Numbered from the stretch's first letter, positions 1 through 8,942 are shown. The stretch: DNA of 64,000 bases from Clostridia bacterium (GCA_900770945.1 CAAGME010000006.1:1-64000); one strand, 5' to 3'. A program made the numbers and translations. The notes: a model not told the origin generated them from the letters alone.

Positions 1-2
1 CG

Positions 3-989
3 ATAACTTTTGCGGGGGATAAGATCAAAGGTTTTGGCGGGGCGACGTTCGCTTCGATACCCACTTTGCAGAGTATAGTTATTCCCGCGTCGGTTATAAG
101 CGTAGCCGATTGCCTTAAAGTCTGCCCCGCGCTTAAAACGGTTACTTTCGAACGCTCAAAAGTCGTTCACGGCTCCATTACTGCGGGCAACCCGTTTGTC
201 GGCACGTATCCGTCGGATTTTGTAATAAACGTTCCGGAAGACTCATATGACGATTATTGCGTATCCCTCGGCGCGTTTGCTTCATACGTTGCAAAGCCGC
301 CCGCTCAGACGTTTACCGTCACAATCGAAGGCGCGACAATCAACGGAGAAAGAACGTTGTCGCTTGAGAGCGGCGCAAAACTGCCCGCAGACGCCACGGT
401 CGTGTATGACGATGATGCGGCTTTCCTCGGCTGGGCGAAGAGCACAGCTTATTACGGGGATTACTCCGCGCTCTGCGCCGAGTTCGAAATGGGCTATGAG
501 GACGTAACGCTTCGCGCGCTTTACCCAAAGGACTTCACTAAGCACTTTATCCCGAGTTGCCGATTAGGCGGGAAAGACGGGAAACCTGTGAACCAGCAGC
601 AACACGGCACTATAGGCAGTTTGCCCACAACCCGGGTAACCGGCACGGCGGGTCACTCAAAACATATTGTATTTCCTAACGGATATAACATGCTTCACTC
701 CTCCGACCAAAAATATTGCCTCTGCCCGGTAAGTTCTAAATACAAAACCTGCCTCTTGCTTACTTTCGTAAACCATACCGACGCAGAGATAACGTTTAAG
801 TATATGGCGGAGTTCGACAAGAAATACGTAGGCGAGGTTATTGTAACAGTTCCGGCAAACTCTCAAAAATCCGCGCTTTTGGTTGTAAACAAAACGCCAA
901 GGGATAACCCTGCGGCGTATCACGAGCTTATGATTACTTCCGGCGCAGACAACGGCTACGACCTCACGATTTACGGAAAATATCTGTAA
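3..989 (+). CDS. Leucine-rich-repeat (BspA/LRR_5-like) surface protein, 3' part only
   Basis: The reading frame is open from the left edge, so the N-terminus lies outside the window. The first residues (ASIPTLQSIVIPASV, then CLKVCPALKTVTFE) have the BspA-type LRR_5 pattern: an IP-S-V strand followed by C..L..V.F. After about 40 residues the repeats stop. A region with FLGWAKS resembles the InlB B-repeat style, and the last 150 residues form an unassigned beta-rich domain. Such proteins are normally exported and surface displayed, where they act in adhesion or ligand binding. No cell-wall anchor or C-terminal membrane segment is visible. An internal TTG at 66 could be read as a start, but the repeat is already running upstream of it. 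Confidence 0.7.
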   Translation: MTFAGDKIKGFGGATFASIPTLQSIVIPASVISVADCLKVCPALKTVTFERSKVVHGSITAGNPFVGTYPSDFVINVPEDSYDDYCVSLGAFASYVAKPPAQTFTVTIEGATINGERTLSLESGAKLPADATVVYDDDAAFLGWAKSTAYYGDYSALCAEFEMGYEDVTLRALYPKDFTKHFIPSCRLGGKDGKPVNQQQHGTIGSLPTTRVTGTAGHSKHIVFPNGYNMLHSSDQKYCLCPVSSKYKTCLLLTFVNHTDAEITFKYMAEFDKKYVGEVIVTVPANSQKSALLVVNKTPRDNPAAYHELMITSGADNGYDLTIYGKYL

Positions 990-1086
990 AAAGCAGTTAA
1001 TCAACCGCAGTCTTGAATTGTTTTTCGGGCGATAGTCGCTTTATCGAAAAACCCGTTTAAAGATTGCCTTGCAAAAACGAACGAAA

Positions 1087-1121
1087 GAACTGTGCGAAGC
1101 TCTTTTCGCTTCGCACAGTTC
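1087..1121 (+). terminator. Perfect 14-bp hairpin after the LRR gene
   Basis: GAACTGTGCGAAGC (1087-1100) and its exact complement (1108-1121) flank the 7-nt loop TCTTTTC. It lies about 100 bases past the LRR stop and is followed by a T-rich stretch rather than a clean T run. It is probably a terminator, but could be an RNA-processing hairpin. Confidence 0.5.
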
Positions 1122-1231
1122 TGTTAGTTGTCGTCTTTTGAGTGTGAACGGCGCAAAAAAGCCGATTTTTGCCGTTTTTACCGCAAAAAAAGTCTTTAAA
1201 AAGTCGTATCGCATTTATTTTCGCAATTGTC

Positions 1232-1260
1232 TTGCGCTTTTTAAAAAGTTATGATATAAT
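1232..1260 (+). promoter_or_regulatory. Sigma-A promoter for the first two-component pair
   Basis: TTGCGC (1232-1237), 17-bp spacer, then a perfect TATAAT (1255-1260). The predicted start is about 105 bases before the kinase ATG. Confidence 0.6.
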
Positions 1261-1372
1261 TAAAAAAAGTAGTTTTTTAATGCAACCGCTCGGCTTTCGC
1301 TTTGTGTTGCGATTGCAAACAAGAGGCAAGTCGCTTATTTGCCGATTATTTTATTTGACAAGGAGAGGACCA

Positions 1373-2800
1373 ATGTATAACGTTCCGCTTTTGAAAAACC
1401 CGGATGCGGGGTTTTCGCTTGCAAAAATGTATAACTTCGGAGCGCCTCTTTTTTGGTTTAAGTTTATTTTTCTTGCGGAAGTCATCGTCGCCGAAATTCT
1501 GATTGCTTACAGAATGAAAAGAAAGGCGGGGTTTGTCCGCAGAGTGATAATCGCGGCATTTTCTCTTCTTTGCTTCACGTTTGCTTTGCCCGTTCCTTTT
1601 TATAACGCGATATATACTTCCGCATTGTTTATGGTTATCTTCATCGCTACACTCGGGGCTTTGAAGTTTTGTCTCGACGAGCCGTGGGGCAACATAATCT
1701 ATTGCGGATTTTTTTCATATACCGAACAGCATGTTTCCTTTCAGTGCTACAATATTTTCTGTTTGCTGTTAAACCTTAATTCCAACAATATTTACGGCGG
1801 AGAAGGAGAATTCAGCTGGTTAAAGTTGTTTGTGTTCGTCGTTCCGCATATCGCGGTATATCTTATTTGCTGGGCGTTGTTGGCGTACCGCTCGCACAGG
1901 CGCGAAAGCGGCATTATTTTGCACAACGTTAAGGTTTTTGTAATCGCTATCGTGATTGTGTTCGTAAACGTTTCGCTCAATGCGTTCGTCGTGTACGATT
2001 TGCCCGCAAATACTTCCGTGCTTGTCAACTTCATAATAATTTTCTATAATATTTTCAGTTGCATATTGGCGCTTGTAATGCTTGTGTCGATTGTGGGGCA
2101 GGAAGGTTTGGAGTTCGAGTTGAAGTTCGTCAAAAACTTATGGAGAAAGAACGAGCAGATATACGAGCTGAGCAAAACGAACATAGATTTTATCAATATG
2201 AAGTGCCATGATTTGCGCCACCGCATAAGGCATGCCCGAAAAAGGGATACCCTGGACGAAAACGAGCTTGAAGAAATCGAAAAGGCAATCGATATTTACG
2301 ACAGCATATTAAAAACGGGAAATCAGGCTCTTGACATAATTCTTTCGGAAGAAAGCATTTTTTGCAATAAAAACAATATAAAATTATTGTGCAACATAGA
2401 CGGCACGCAGTTAAAATTCATGAATGAAGCCGACCTGTATGCGATTTTTCAAAACGCCATACATAACGCCATAGACGCCGTAATGAAGGTGGAGGAGCTT
2501 GATAAGCGTGTTATTCGACTTAACATAAAGCGCATAAACAACATCGTTTCCGTTCATATCGAAAACTACGCGGTAAACGCCGATAGCATACGTTTTGAAA
2601 ACGGTTTGCCCGTAAGCGAAAGCAAAATCAAGGATATGCATGGATTTGGAATGCGCAGTATGAAGATGGCTGTCGAAAAGTACGGCGGTAACATCGGGGT
2701 GGACGTGCGCGACGGAATATTCCATTTGAATATGATAATACCCGTGCCGAGTGACCTGACAACAGACCGAACAAACGCGACGAAAGGAGGTAACGGATAA
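1373..2800 (+). CDS. AgrC/ComD-like GHKL sensor histidine kinase
   Basis: This is a membrane sensor kinase of 475 residues. Residues about 25-250 hold six or so hydrophobic segments. Next come an H-box NMKCHDLRHRIRH (phospho-acceptor probably H279) and a GHKL ATPase domain with an N-box (NAIHNAIDAV) and a G-box (HGFGMRSM). The HDLRH form is typical of the HPK10/AgrC group, which usually senses peptides and phosphorylates a LytTR regulator, here encoded immediately downstream with no gap. The frame is open further upstream, but ATG 1373 has AGGAGAGG at the right distance and gives the same MYN beginning as the paralogue at 24663. No agrB or agrD is nearby, so the signal is unknown. Confidence 0.85.
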   Translation: MYNVPLLKNPDAGFSLAKMYNFGAPLFWFKFIFLAEVIVAEILIAYRMKRKAGFVRRVIIAAFSLLCFTFALPVPFYNAIYTSALFMVIFIATLGALKFCLDEPWGNIIYCGFFSYTEQHVSFQCYNIFCLLLNLNSNNIYGGEGEFSWLKLFVFVVPHIAVYLICWALLAYRSHRRESGIILHNVKVFVIAIVIVFVNVSLNAFVVYDLPANTSVLVNFIIIFYNIFSCILALVMLVSIVGQEGLEFELKFVKNLWRKNEQIYELSKTNIDFINMKCHDLRHRIRHARKRDTLDENELEEIEKAIDIYDSILKTGNQALDIILSEESIFCNKNNIKLLCNIDGTQLKFMNEADLYAIFQNAIHNAIDAVMKVEELDKRVIRLNIKRINNIVSVHIENYAVNADSIRFENGLPVSESKIKDMHGFGMRSMKMAVEKYGGNIGVDVRDGIFHLNMIIPVPSDLTTDRTNATKGGNG

Positions 2801-3511
2801 ATGTTGAGAGTTTGCATAATCGAGGACGAAGAATACAACGTCACCAAGCTTGAAGAATATTTGTTGCGCTTCGGCAAGGAAAACGACGTTTCCTTTCATA
2901 TAGATAAGTATAAGGACGGGCTTACGTTTCTCGATTCTTACAGCCCCGCGTGCGATTTAGTGTTCATGGATATTCAGTTGCCGAACATCAACGGAATGGA
3001 GACGGCAAAAAGGCTGAGAAAGATAGACGACGAAGTAGGCATTATCTTTGTCACAAATCTTATAAAATACGCAGTGAACGGTTACGAGGTCCGCGCCTTT
3101 GACTATATCTTAAAACCGCTCAATTATTACGACTTTTCCGTTCGAATGAAAAAATTCCTCGCCGTGTCCTCGCTGAAAAAGAAAAAGGAAATAGTTCTTT
3201 GCTCGCGCGGGGTGATGAAAAGAATCGCCGTGGACGGTATTTATTACGTGGAAGTAGTAGGGCATGACCTTTGCTGGCATACGACCGCGGGCGACGTGGT
3301 GCTTTACGGCTCGCTTGTCGCCGCCGCAAAAATGCTTCCGTCAATGTCGTTTGCCAAGTGCAACAGCGGAATACTCGTCAACTTAAACCACGTGCAGTCG
3401 CTCGATAAGGACAGAGTGCTTGTCGCCGGCAGATATCTCCCGATAAGCCGACCTAAGAAAAAAGAATTCGTAACGGCGGTTACCAACTTTTTCGCCGAAA
3501 TTTTAAGTTAG
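2801..3511 (+). CDS. LytTR-family response regulator
   Basis: This is a 236-residue cytoplasmic transcription regulator. Residues 1-120 are a receiver domain with the acidic pocket near the start (EDEE), phospho-acceptor D57 in LVFMDIQLP, and KP of ILKPLNYYDF. Residues about 130-236 are a LytTR DNA-binding domain (FAKCNSGILVNLNHVQSL... PISRPKKKEF). The ATG follows the kinase stop directly (TAA-ATG), and its ribosome site AAAGGAGG lies inside the end of the kinase gene, so the two are translationally coupled. Its targets are not evident: the paired 9-mers found near the second system do not occur upstream of this operon. Confidence 0.9.
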   Translation: MLRVCIIEDEEYNVTKLEEYLLRFGKENDVSFHIDKYKDGLTFLDSYSPACDLVFMDIQLPNINGMETAKRLRKIDDEVGIIFVTNLIKYAVNGYEVRAFDYILKPLNYYDFSVRMKKFLAVSSLKKKKEIVLCSRGVMKRIAVDGIYYVEVVGHDLCWHTTAGDVVLYGSLVAAAKMLPSMSFAKCNSGILVNLNHVQSLDKDRVLVAGRYLPISRPKKKEFVTAVTNFFAEILS

Positions 3512-3612
3512 GGATATAATCTATATCGTTTGCTTTCTTTATCGCGGGCTTTTTATCGTGAGCTTTTGAATTAAAAACATTTGTTTTGCATTTAAACGTT
3601 GCAAAAAAAACG

Positions 3613-3648
3613 GCAAACCTATCCGTGGGGGTAGGTTTGCTGTTTTTT
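3613..3648 (+). terminator. Intrinsic terminator of the first two-component operon
   Basis: GCAAACCTA (3613-3621) pairs with TAGGTTTGC (3632-3640), followed by TGTTTTTT. It sits 100 bases after the regulator stop. Apart from this hairpin and the promoter/operator at 3904-3973, the gap 3512-4034 holds only low-complexity AT-rich sequence; the open frame at 3586-3924 has no ribosome site and no family resemblance. Confidence 0.75.
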
Positions 3649-3903
3649 AAGGCGGTTACAACCTTTGCGCGTTTCCCTTTTGCGGCGCGCCGACCGTTTA
3701 ATCATATACAGTTTGCCAATAGGCTCAACGTTGAAAAAGCACTCGGTTTTTTCTACTGTGTATATAATATCACACTCTCGAAAAAAACACAATACTTTTT
3801 AAAGAAAATTAGTAATTTTGTCTATGTTTTTTGTAAGTTTTGCACAAAAGAAAGTTTTTGCCGAAAAATATCCGAAAAATTCTCAAAAACGACGTCAAAA
3901 CAC

Positions 3904-3973
3904 TTTACAACGCTAAAGCGATGAAGTATAATACAATCACAAAATCGCTTTAGCAAATTAAAGCGATAAAGTA
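3904..3973 (+). promoter_or_regulatory. Promoter with repeated operator before the amino-acid ABC operon
   Basis: TTTACA (3904-3909), a 17-bp spacer and TATAAT (3927-3932) form a near-ideal promoter. GCTAAAGCGAT lies within the spacer (3912-3922), and its exact inverse ATCGCTTTAGC lies just past the start point (3944-3954). A third copy in direct orientation, TTAAAGCGATAAAGTA, follows at 3958-3973. Copies one and three share TAAAGCGATRAAGTA. The placement over the spacer and start site suggests a repressor. The regulator is not identified. Confidence 0.65.
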
Positions 3974-4034
3974 AAAGACGATTGAGCCGCTGTAAAGATA
4001 ATAATATAAAGATAAATGCGGCAAGGAGTTAAAA

Positions 4035-4889
4035 ATGAAAAAGCTATTTGCACTACTTTTAACGTTAGTTCTCGGTTGCACCGCATTTTTTGCGACGGGT
4101 TGTTCGAGCAAAGAACTTAACGGCTTCGACATTGAACTTGCGAGAGCCGTTTCTGAAAAACTTGGCGTAAAAGTTACGTTTAAAGAAATTGACTGGGACG
4201 TAAAGGAAGAAGAACTCAATCAAGGTAAAATCGATTGCGTATGGAACGGTTTTACTTACACTAAAGACAGAGATAACGGCTATTATGACGAAGACAGAAA
4301 AATGCAGATAGGCGGTCTTGATTTCACGGGAATGTACATGAAAAACAAACAAGTCGCGGTAGTTAAAAAGGACAAAGCCGAAGCCGCTAAATCCGCCGAT
4401 TGGTTCAAAGATAAAAAAGGTTGCGCAGAAGCGACCTCCGCAGGTGAAAGCGTTATCACGGACGTTTTCAAAGCTAAGGCAAATCAGCTCGGTCGTCAAC
4501 TTGATATTTTTACGGGCGTTGAAGCGGGTTCGTTCGATTACGGCGTACTTGACTCCGTTATGGCTAACTACTATGTCGCCGAGGGGTACAAGGATAAACT
4601 TGCGGTTGTAGAAATCGCGGGCGTTGAAGAAGAGTTCTATTCAATAGCTTTCAAAGAGGGCAGCAACCTCGTAGGCGTTTTCAATTATATTCTTGCGGGT
4701 CTTTACGCAGACGGAACGGCTAAGAAAATAGCTGCAACTTACGGACTTGAAAACGTTTTGTATAACGGTTTCGGCACGCAAGCGACCGATTACGCTTATC
4801 CTGCCGACGGCGCGTACAAGGCGCTCAAAGATAAAGGCGAATTAGTTATAGGCTACACGATATTCGCGCCTATCGCTTATACAAAGTAA
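4035..4889 (+). CDS. Amino-acid ABC transporter substrate-binding lipoprotein, apparently circularly permuted
   Basis: This is a family-3 (SBP_bac_3) binding lipoprotein of 284 residues. A signal peptide ends in the lipobox FATGC (C23). Typical motifs follow: GFDIELARAVSEKLG (30-44), DWDVKEEELNQGKIDCVWNG and GLENVL near the end. The first strand and aromatic loop that should come before GFDIELA are missing from the N-terminus. They are found instead at the very C-terminus, as KGELVIGYTIFAPIAYTK (267-284), after an added linker rich in Y, G and A. Joined end to start, the two pieces give a normal family sequence. It is followed by its permease 10 bases downstream. The ligand is probably a polar amino acid or cystine; specificity cannot be read. 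Confidence 0.88.
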   Translation: MKKLFALLLTLVLGCTAFFATGCSSKELNGFDIELARAVSEKLGVKVTFKEIDWDVKEEELNQGKIDCVWNGFTYTKDRDNGYYDEDRKMQIGGLDFTGMYMKNKQVAVVKKDKAEAAKSADWFKDKKGCAEATSAGESVITDVFKAKANQLGRQLDIFTGVEAGSFDYGVLDSVMANYYVAEGYKDKLAVVEIAGVEEEFYSIAFKEGSNLVGVFNYILAGLYADGTAKKIAATYGLENVLYNGFGTQATDYAYPADGAYKALKDKGELVIGYTIFAPIAYTK

Positions 4890-4898
4890 GGGTTTGAG

Positions 4899-5549
4899 AT
4901 GTTTTTCGATATATTATTTCAACTTTGCGAAGGTTTCGCGGTAACGCTTGAAATCTTCGCTCTTACTCTCTTATTCGCACTTCCTTTGGGGCTTGTCGTG
5001 GCGTTCGGTTCAATGTCAAAATTTAAGCCGCTTAAAATTCTCGTCAAAGGTTTTGTATGGATAATTCGAGGAACGCCTTTAATGCTTCAGCTTCTGATCG
5101 TTTATTACGGTCCGGGGCTTATCGGCTTACCGTCGATACGTGAGCCTATGGTTGCCGTAATTATTGCGTTTGCCGTCAATTACGCGTGCTATTTTTCGGA
5201 AATTTATCGCGGCGGCATAGAATCGGTGCCTAAAGGACAGTATGAAGCGGGCGCGGTGCTTGGAATGACAAAGTGGCAGGTCTTTTCAAAGGTGATTTTT
5301 TTCCAAGTTATAAAACGCATACTTGCGCCTATGAGCAACGAGATAATAACGCTTGTAAAAGATACCTCTCTTGCTAATACTATAGCCGTTGCGGAGATTA
5401 TAAGGGTAGCGAAAAACTTTACGGGTCAGTATGCTATAAGCATTGTCGTAACGTTGTTGTACGCGGGCGTTTTCTACCTTGTGTTCGTCGGCATTCTCAC
5501 TGTGCTTTTCAACTTTATCGAGAAAAAACTTTCTTACTTCAAGGTGTAA
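4899..5549 (+). CDS. Polar amino-acid ABC transporter permease (HisM/GlnP family)
   Basis: This is an integral membrane permease of 216 residues with about five transmembrane segments. The cytoplasmic EAA loop is EAGAVLGMTKWQVFSKVIFF (about 117-136), the docking site for the ATPase. The motif WIIRGTPLMLQLLIVYYG is typical of the His/Glu/Gln/Arg/opine permease subfamily. Only one permease gene is present, so a homodimer is expected. It lies between the binding protein (10-base gap) and the ATPase (3-base gap), forming a three-gene operon. Confidence 0.93.
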   Translation: MFFDILFQLCEGFAVTLEIFALTLLFALPLGLVVAFGSMSKFKPLKILVKGFVWIIRGTPLMLQLLIVYYGPGLIGLPSIREPMVAVIIAFAVNYACYFSEIYRGGIESVPKGQYEAGAVLGMTKWQVFSKVIFFQVIKRILAPMSNEIITLVKDTSLANTIAVAEIIRVAKNFTGQYAISIVVTLLYAGVFYLVFVGILTVLFNFIEKKLSYFKV

Positions 5550-5552
5550 ATT

Positions 5553-6323
5553 ATGGCGTATCTTAAAGTAGAAAACTTAAAAAAGAATTTCGGCGCGACG
5601 GAAGTACTAAAAGGCGTTTCTTTTGAAATGAAAAAGGGCGAAGTCGTTTCTCTTATCGGTAGCTCGGGCGGCGGCAAAACCACAACGCTGAGGTGCCTGA
5701 ACTTTTTGAGCCTTGCGGACTCGGGCAAAATTTTTATCGACGACGAGCTTATTTTCGACGGCGAAAAAGATAAAAAAATTTCGGACGAAAAACTAAGGGA
5801 TTTAAGGCTCAACTTCGGGCTTGTGTTTCAGTCGTTCAACCTTTTTCCGCAATACACCGCGCAAAAAAACGTTTCGCTTCCGCTTTTCTTATTGAACGAG
5901 AGCAGAAAAAAAGCGGGCAAAGCCCCGCTCTGCGATAATCCGGAAGTCTACGCAAACGAACTCTTAGCTAAAGTCGGGCTTGGCGGCAAGGAAAATTTTT
6001 ACCCGCACGAGCTTTCGGGCGGACAGCAACAACGGGTTGCCATTGCAAGGGCTATGGCTTTAAGCCCCAAAGTTTTGTGCTTCGACGAGCCTACTTCCGC
6101 GCTCGACCCGCTTTTAACCAACGAAGTGGTGCGGGTTATAAAAGAATTAAAGGAAAAGGGGCTTACAATGCTTATCGTCACGCACGATATGGATTTTGCG
6201 AAAAAAATTTCGGACAGAGTGCTGTTTTTATCGGGCGGAGAAGTGACCTTCGACGGCTCGCCCGAAGAACTCAATTCCGCCGTCAACGAGGAAGTAACGG
6301 CTTTCGTGTCGGCTTTTGATTAA
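5553..6323 (+). CDS. Polar amino-acid ABC transporter ATP-binding protein
   Basis: This is a 256-residue cytoplasmic ATPase that drives uptake through the upstream permease. The Walker A motif is GSSGGGKTT (36-44; Ser-Gly replaces the more usual Gly-Ser-Gly order), the signature is LSGGQQQRVAIARAM (about 154), Walker B is VLCFDEPTSALDP (about 175) and the H-loop sits in IVTHDMDF. Length and motifs match GlnQ/HisP-type ATPases. It is the last gene of the operon and is followed by a bidirectional terminator. Confidence 0.94.
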   Translation: MAYLKVENLKKNFGATEVLKGVSFEMKKGEVVSLIGSSGGGKTTTLRCLNFLSLADSGKIFIDDELIFDGEKDKKISDEKLRDLRLNFGLVFQSFNLFPQYTAQKNVSLPLFLLNESRKKAGKAPLCDNPEVYANELLAKVGLGGKENFYPHELSGGQQQRVAIARAMALSPKVLCFDEPTSALDPLLTNEVVRVIKELKEKGLTMLIVTHDMDFAKKISDRVLFLSGGEVTFDGSPEELNSAVNEEVTAFVSAFD

Positions 6324-6352
6324 GTATTTAGGATTTTTATTTTTAACAAAAA

Positions 6353-6392
6353 AAACACCGCTTTCGGTATTCTTCCGAGAGCGGTGTTTTTC
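6353..6392. terminator. Bidirectional intrinsic terminator between the ABC operon and ade
   Basis: AACACCGCT(T)TCGG and CCGAGAGCGGTGTT form a long stem, with an A run before and a T run after it. It can end the plus-strand ABC operon and the convergent minus-strand adenine deaminase gene. Confidence 0.8.
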
Positions 6393-6429
6393 AAGATAAT
6401 CGCCTTATAGGCGGGTTTTTGTATCGATT

Positions 6430-8223
6430 TCAATCTTCTACGAGCGGTAAGAATTTGAACGTGCGGCAATCGACCAAGCCCCTGTCGGTCAAGCGGACTT
6501 CGGGCAGGCACGCAAGCGGGATAATAGCCATCGTCATAAAGGGCGAGGGGAGCGCGGAACCGAGGTCCTTCCATGCGTTTTCAAGTTTTGTTACGTCGGC
6601 TTCCATTTTTTCGAGCGGCTCCTCGCTCATAAGCCCCGCAACCGGAAGCTTTACTATCGCGAGAATTTTTCCGTCCTTAACGGCGACCATACCGCCGCCG
6701 CATTCGATTAAGGCGTTCGCGGCAATCACCATGTCGGAATCGTTCGTGCCGACGACCATGAGGTTGTGCGCGTCGTGCGCAACGGTCTGGGCGAGCGCGC
6801 CGTCCTTTATGCCGAAGCCTTTTATAAAGCCTTTGCCGACGTTGCCCGTGCCATGGTGCCGTTCGAAAACGCAAGCCTTCATTACGTCGTTTTTACCGTC
6901 CGCTTTAAGCTCTCCGTTTTCGGCTTTCATCGTAATTATTTTATCGAGCGTGCCGACTCTGCCGGGGATAACTTCTATAACGTGGACTTTGTTTTCGCCG
7001 TTATGCTTTGCGGGGATAAGCAAGTCTTTTTCGGTAATCGGTAAGAGGTGAACGGTACGCTTCATCTCCTCGGGGTAGCTGTATTCTTTCGCGGTAAACA
7101 GAGCTTTTCCGCCTTTTGCCACAAGTTCGCCGTCAATGAAAACCTCGTCCACTATGCATTTTTCGAGGTTAGTTAAAAGCACCATGTCCGCGCATTTTCC
7201 GGGCGCGACCGAGCCTAATTCATGGTCGAGCTGGAAGCATTGCGCAACGTTTATCGTCACCATCTGAATAGCAGTAACGGGGTCTATTCCTTCTTCAACG
7301 GCGCGGCGAACGATATGGTCGAGGTGTCCTTCCGCGGTTAAGGTGTGCGGGTGCGCGTCGTCGGAGACGAGGCAGGCAAAGCGCGAGTCTATCTCATGCG
7401 CCGTTACGGCTTTCGCAACTTCCTGCAAATCCTTCCAAGCCGAGCCTTCGCGGAGCAAGGCGTACATTCCGAGCCGCATTTTTTCAAGCGCGGAAGCTTC
7501 GGTCGTCGATTCGTGACAGCATCTCACGCCCGAAGCGATATATGCGTTGAGCGTCGCGCCCGTATCGGGTATCGAAAAATGCCCCGTCGCGATTTTTCCG
7601 CTTTTAAGCGTTTCGTCTACTATCCCGTGAGTATGTTCGTCGGAATTTATTATCCCGGGGAAGTTCATCATTTCGCCCAAGCCTACGCATTCGTCCCAGA
7701 GCATTGTTTCGGCAACGTCCGCAGGGTGAATTTCCGAGCCGGTATCCTCAAAGCCGGCGACGGCGGGAACGCAGGAGGGGGTGGTGAGCATGCCTTTTAA
7801 AGGGGTTGTTTCAACGTCGTCGAGCATGGCGCGCACGCCCTTTAACCCGATAATGTTGCAGATTTCGTGCGGGTCGAAAAAGACTCCGGAAGTGCCGTGT
7901 GGGATTGCGGCTTTGGCGTAATTTGCGGCGGTGAGCATGGAAGATTCGATATGCATATGCCCGTCCATGAAAGCGGGTGCAAGGTATTTGCCGCTGCCGT
8001 CGATAACGAGCGTTTTTTCGCCTATCGCTCCGTCTACGTTTCCGAGCGCGGCTATTCTTCCGCATTTTACCGCTACGTCATAGCCCGATAAAACTTCCTT
8101 TGTGCATACGTTGACAAGCTTTGCGTTTTTGATTACGAGGTCGGCTTTTTCTCTTGCCATGGCGACGGCGGAGAGAGTGGCAGAACAAAGATGAAGAGGT
8201 GTCTTACAAAATTTGTTTATCAT
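6430..8223 (-). CDS. ade: Adenine deaminase
   Basis: This enzyme converts adenine to hypoxanthine and ammonia for purine salvage in the cytoplasm. The 597-residue protein carries the amidohydrolase metal site HMHIESSMLT, followed by GTSGVFFDPHEICN, and later CHESTTEASALEKMRLGMYALLREGSA and LVSDDAHP, all characteristic of the Ade family. The C-terminal half (TNDSDMVIAANALIECGGGMVAVKDGKILA) is the ade-specific domain. The ATG at 8223 has AAGGAG at good spacing. The first 25 residues are longer and more hydrophobic than usual, so an internal start at the second Met (around 8160) is possible. It has no operon partner and ends at a shared terminator. Confidence 0.93.
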   Translation of the reverse strand: MINKFCKTPLHLCSATLSAVAMAREKADLVIKNAKLVNVCTKEVLSGYDVAVKCGRIAALGNVDGAIGEKTLVIDGSGKYLAPAFMDGHMHIESSMLTAANYAKAAIPHGTSGVFFDPHEICNIIGLKGVRAMLDDVETTPLKGMLTTPSCVPAVAGFEDTGSEIHPADVAETMLWDECVGLGEMMNFPGIINSDEHTHGIVDETLKSGKIATGHFSIPDTGATLNAYIASGVRCCHESTTEASALEKMRLGMYALLREGSAWKDLQEVAKAVTAHEIDSRFACLVSDDAHPHTLTAEGHLDHIVRRAVEEGIDPVTAIQMVTINVAQCFQLDHELGSVAPGKCADMVLLTNLEKCIVDEVFIDGELVAKGGKALFTAKEYSYPEEMKRTVHLLPITEKDLLIPAKHNGENKVHVIEVIPGRVGTLDKIITMKAENGELKADGKNDVMKACVFERHHGTGNVGKGFIKGFGIKDGALAQTVAHDAHNLMVVGTNDSDMVIAANALIECGGGMVAVKDGKILAIVKLPVAGLMSEEPLEKMEADVTKLENAWKDLGSALPSPFMTMAIIPLACLPEVRLTDRGLVDCRTFKFLPLVED

Positions 8224-8306
8224 ATAAAACTCCTTGTTTCAAGGTTATTTGATTTCAAAAATGTGGCGATAATCGGCTTATAGCCGCTCGTTTAAGCATT
8301 AAAAGA

Positions 8307-8942
8307 CTAAAATTTGTTAAAGAGAAAATGCACGGACTTATATACGGTGAAAGTAATTATCCCCGTTACGCTTACCTTTACAAGGTTGAATAAAGCCGTC
8401 CAAAGAAGAACCGCGGTGTAGGTGTCCTCCGGTATTTTGAATAAGGGCAGGAGAACGAAGCGATTGAATATCCACATCGAAGTGATGAACAACGCGCCCG
8501 AAACGACAAGGGAAATTATCGCGCCCGCTTTGTCTTTTTTTATCTTATAGATAACGCCCGCCGCAAGCGCGTAAAGCGTGCCGCTCACGAGGTTGGATAT
8601 GTCTCCGACAAAACCCGTGCTTGTGCCGCGAAGCAAAAGGCACAGCCCCACTTTTACGCCGTTCACGATTACGCCCGATATAGGTCCGAACATGAAGGAA
8701 GCGAGAAGCGCGGGGAAGTCGGAAACGTTTAATTCAAGCCAGGGCGTCGCCGTAAAAATCGGAAATTCTATATATAAAAGTCCTACCGCGGCGGCGCAAA
8801 GCATGGCGATTTTGGCTATGTACGTCGCGCTTTTATATATTTTTGCGTGTTTTTTTACCGGGCATGACTTTTTTTCTACAACCTTTTCGCTCTTAATGTC
8901 GGCTGTCTGTTCGTCTTGTTTAACGAATGTTTTTTCGTCCAT
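8307..8942 (-). CDS. ribU: Riboflavin ECF transporter S component (RibU type)
   Basis: This is the membrane substrate-capture subunit of an energy-coupling-factor transporter; it would use a shared EcfT/EcfA module encoded elsewhere. Of its 211 residues, the first 45 or so are hydrophilic and Lys-rich. About five or six transmembrane segments follow. The motif LELNVSDFPALLASFMFGPISG and the downstream GTSTGFVGDISNLVSG match RibU. An FMN riboswitch directly upstream on the same strand independently supports riboflavin. I chose ATG 8942 because AAGGAG precedes it; the frame extends 10 codons further without a ribosome site. Confidence 0.9.
   Translation of the reverse strand: MDEKTFVKQDEQTADIKSEKVVEKKSCPVKKHAKIYKSATYIAKIAMLCAAAVGLLYIEFPIFTATPWLELNVSDFPALLASFMFGPISGVIVNGVKVGLCLLLRGTSTGFVGDISNLVSGTLYALAAGVIYKIKKDKAGAIISLVVSGALFITSMWIFNRFVLLPLFKIPEDTYTAVLLWTALFNLVKVSVTGIITFTVYKSVHFLFNKF

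Noticed and set aside
1069..1254. 61-codon frame upstream of the first kinase
   Set aside because: It contains the perfect hairpin at 1087-1121 and overlaps the promoter; no ribosome site.
3586..3924. 112-codon plus-strand frame after the first two-component operon
   Set aside because: It runs through a terminator and a promoter, lacks a ribosome site and is low complexity.
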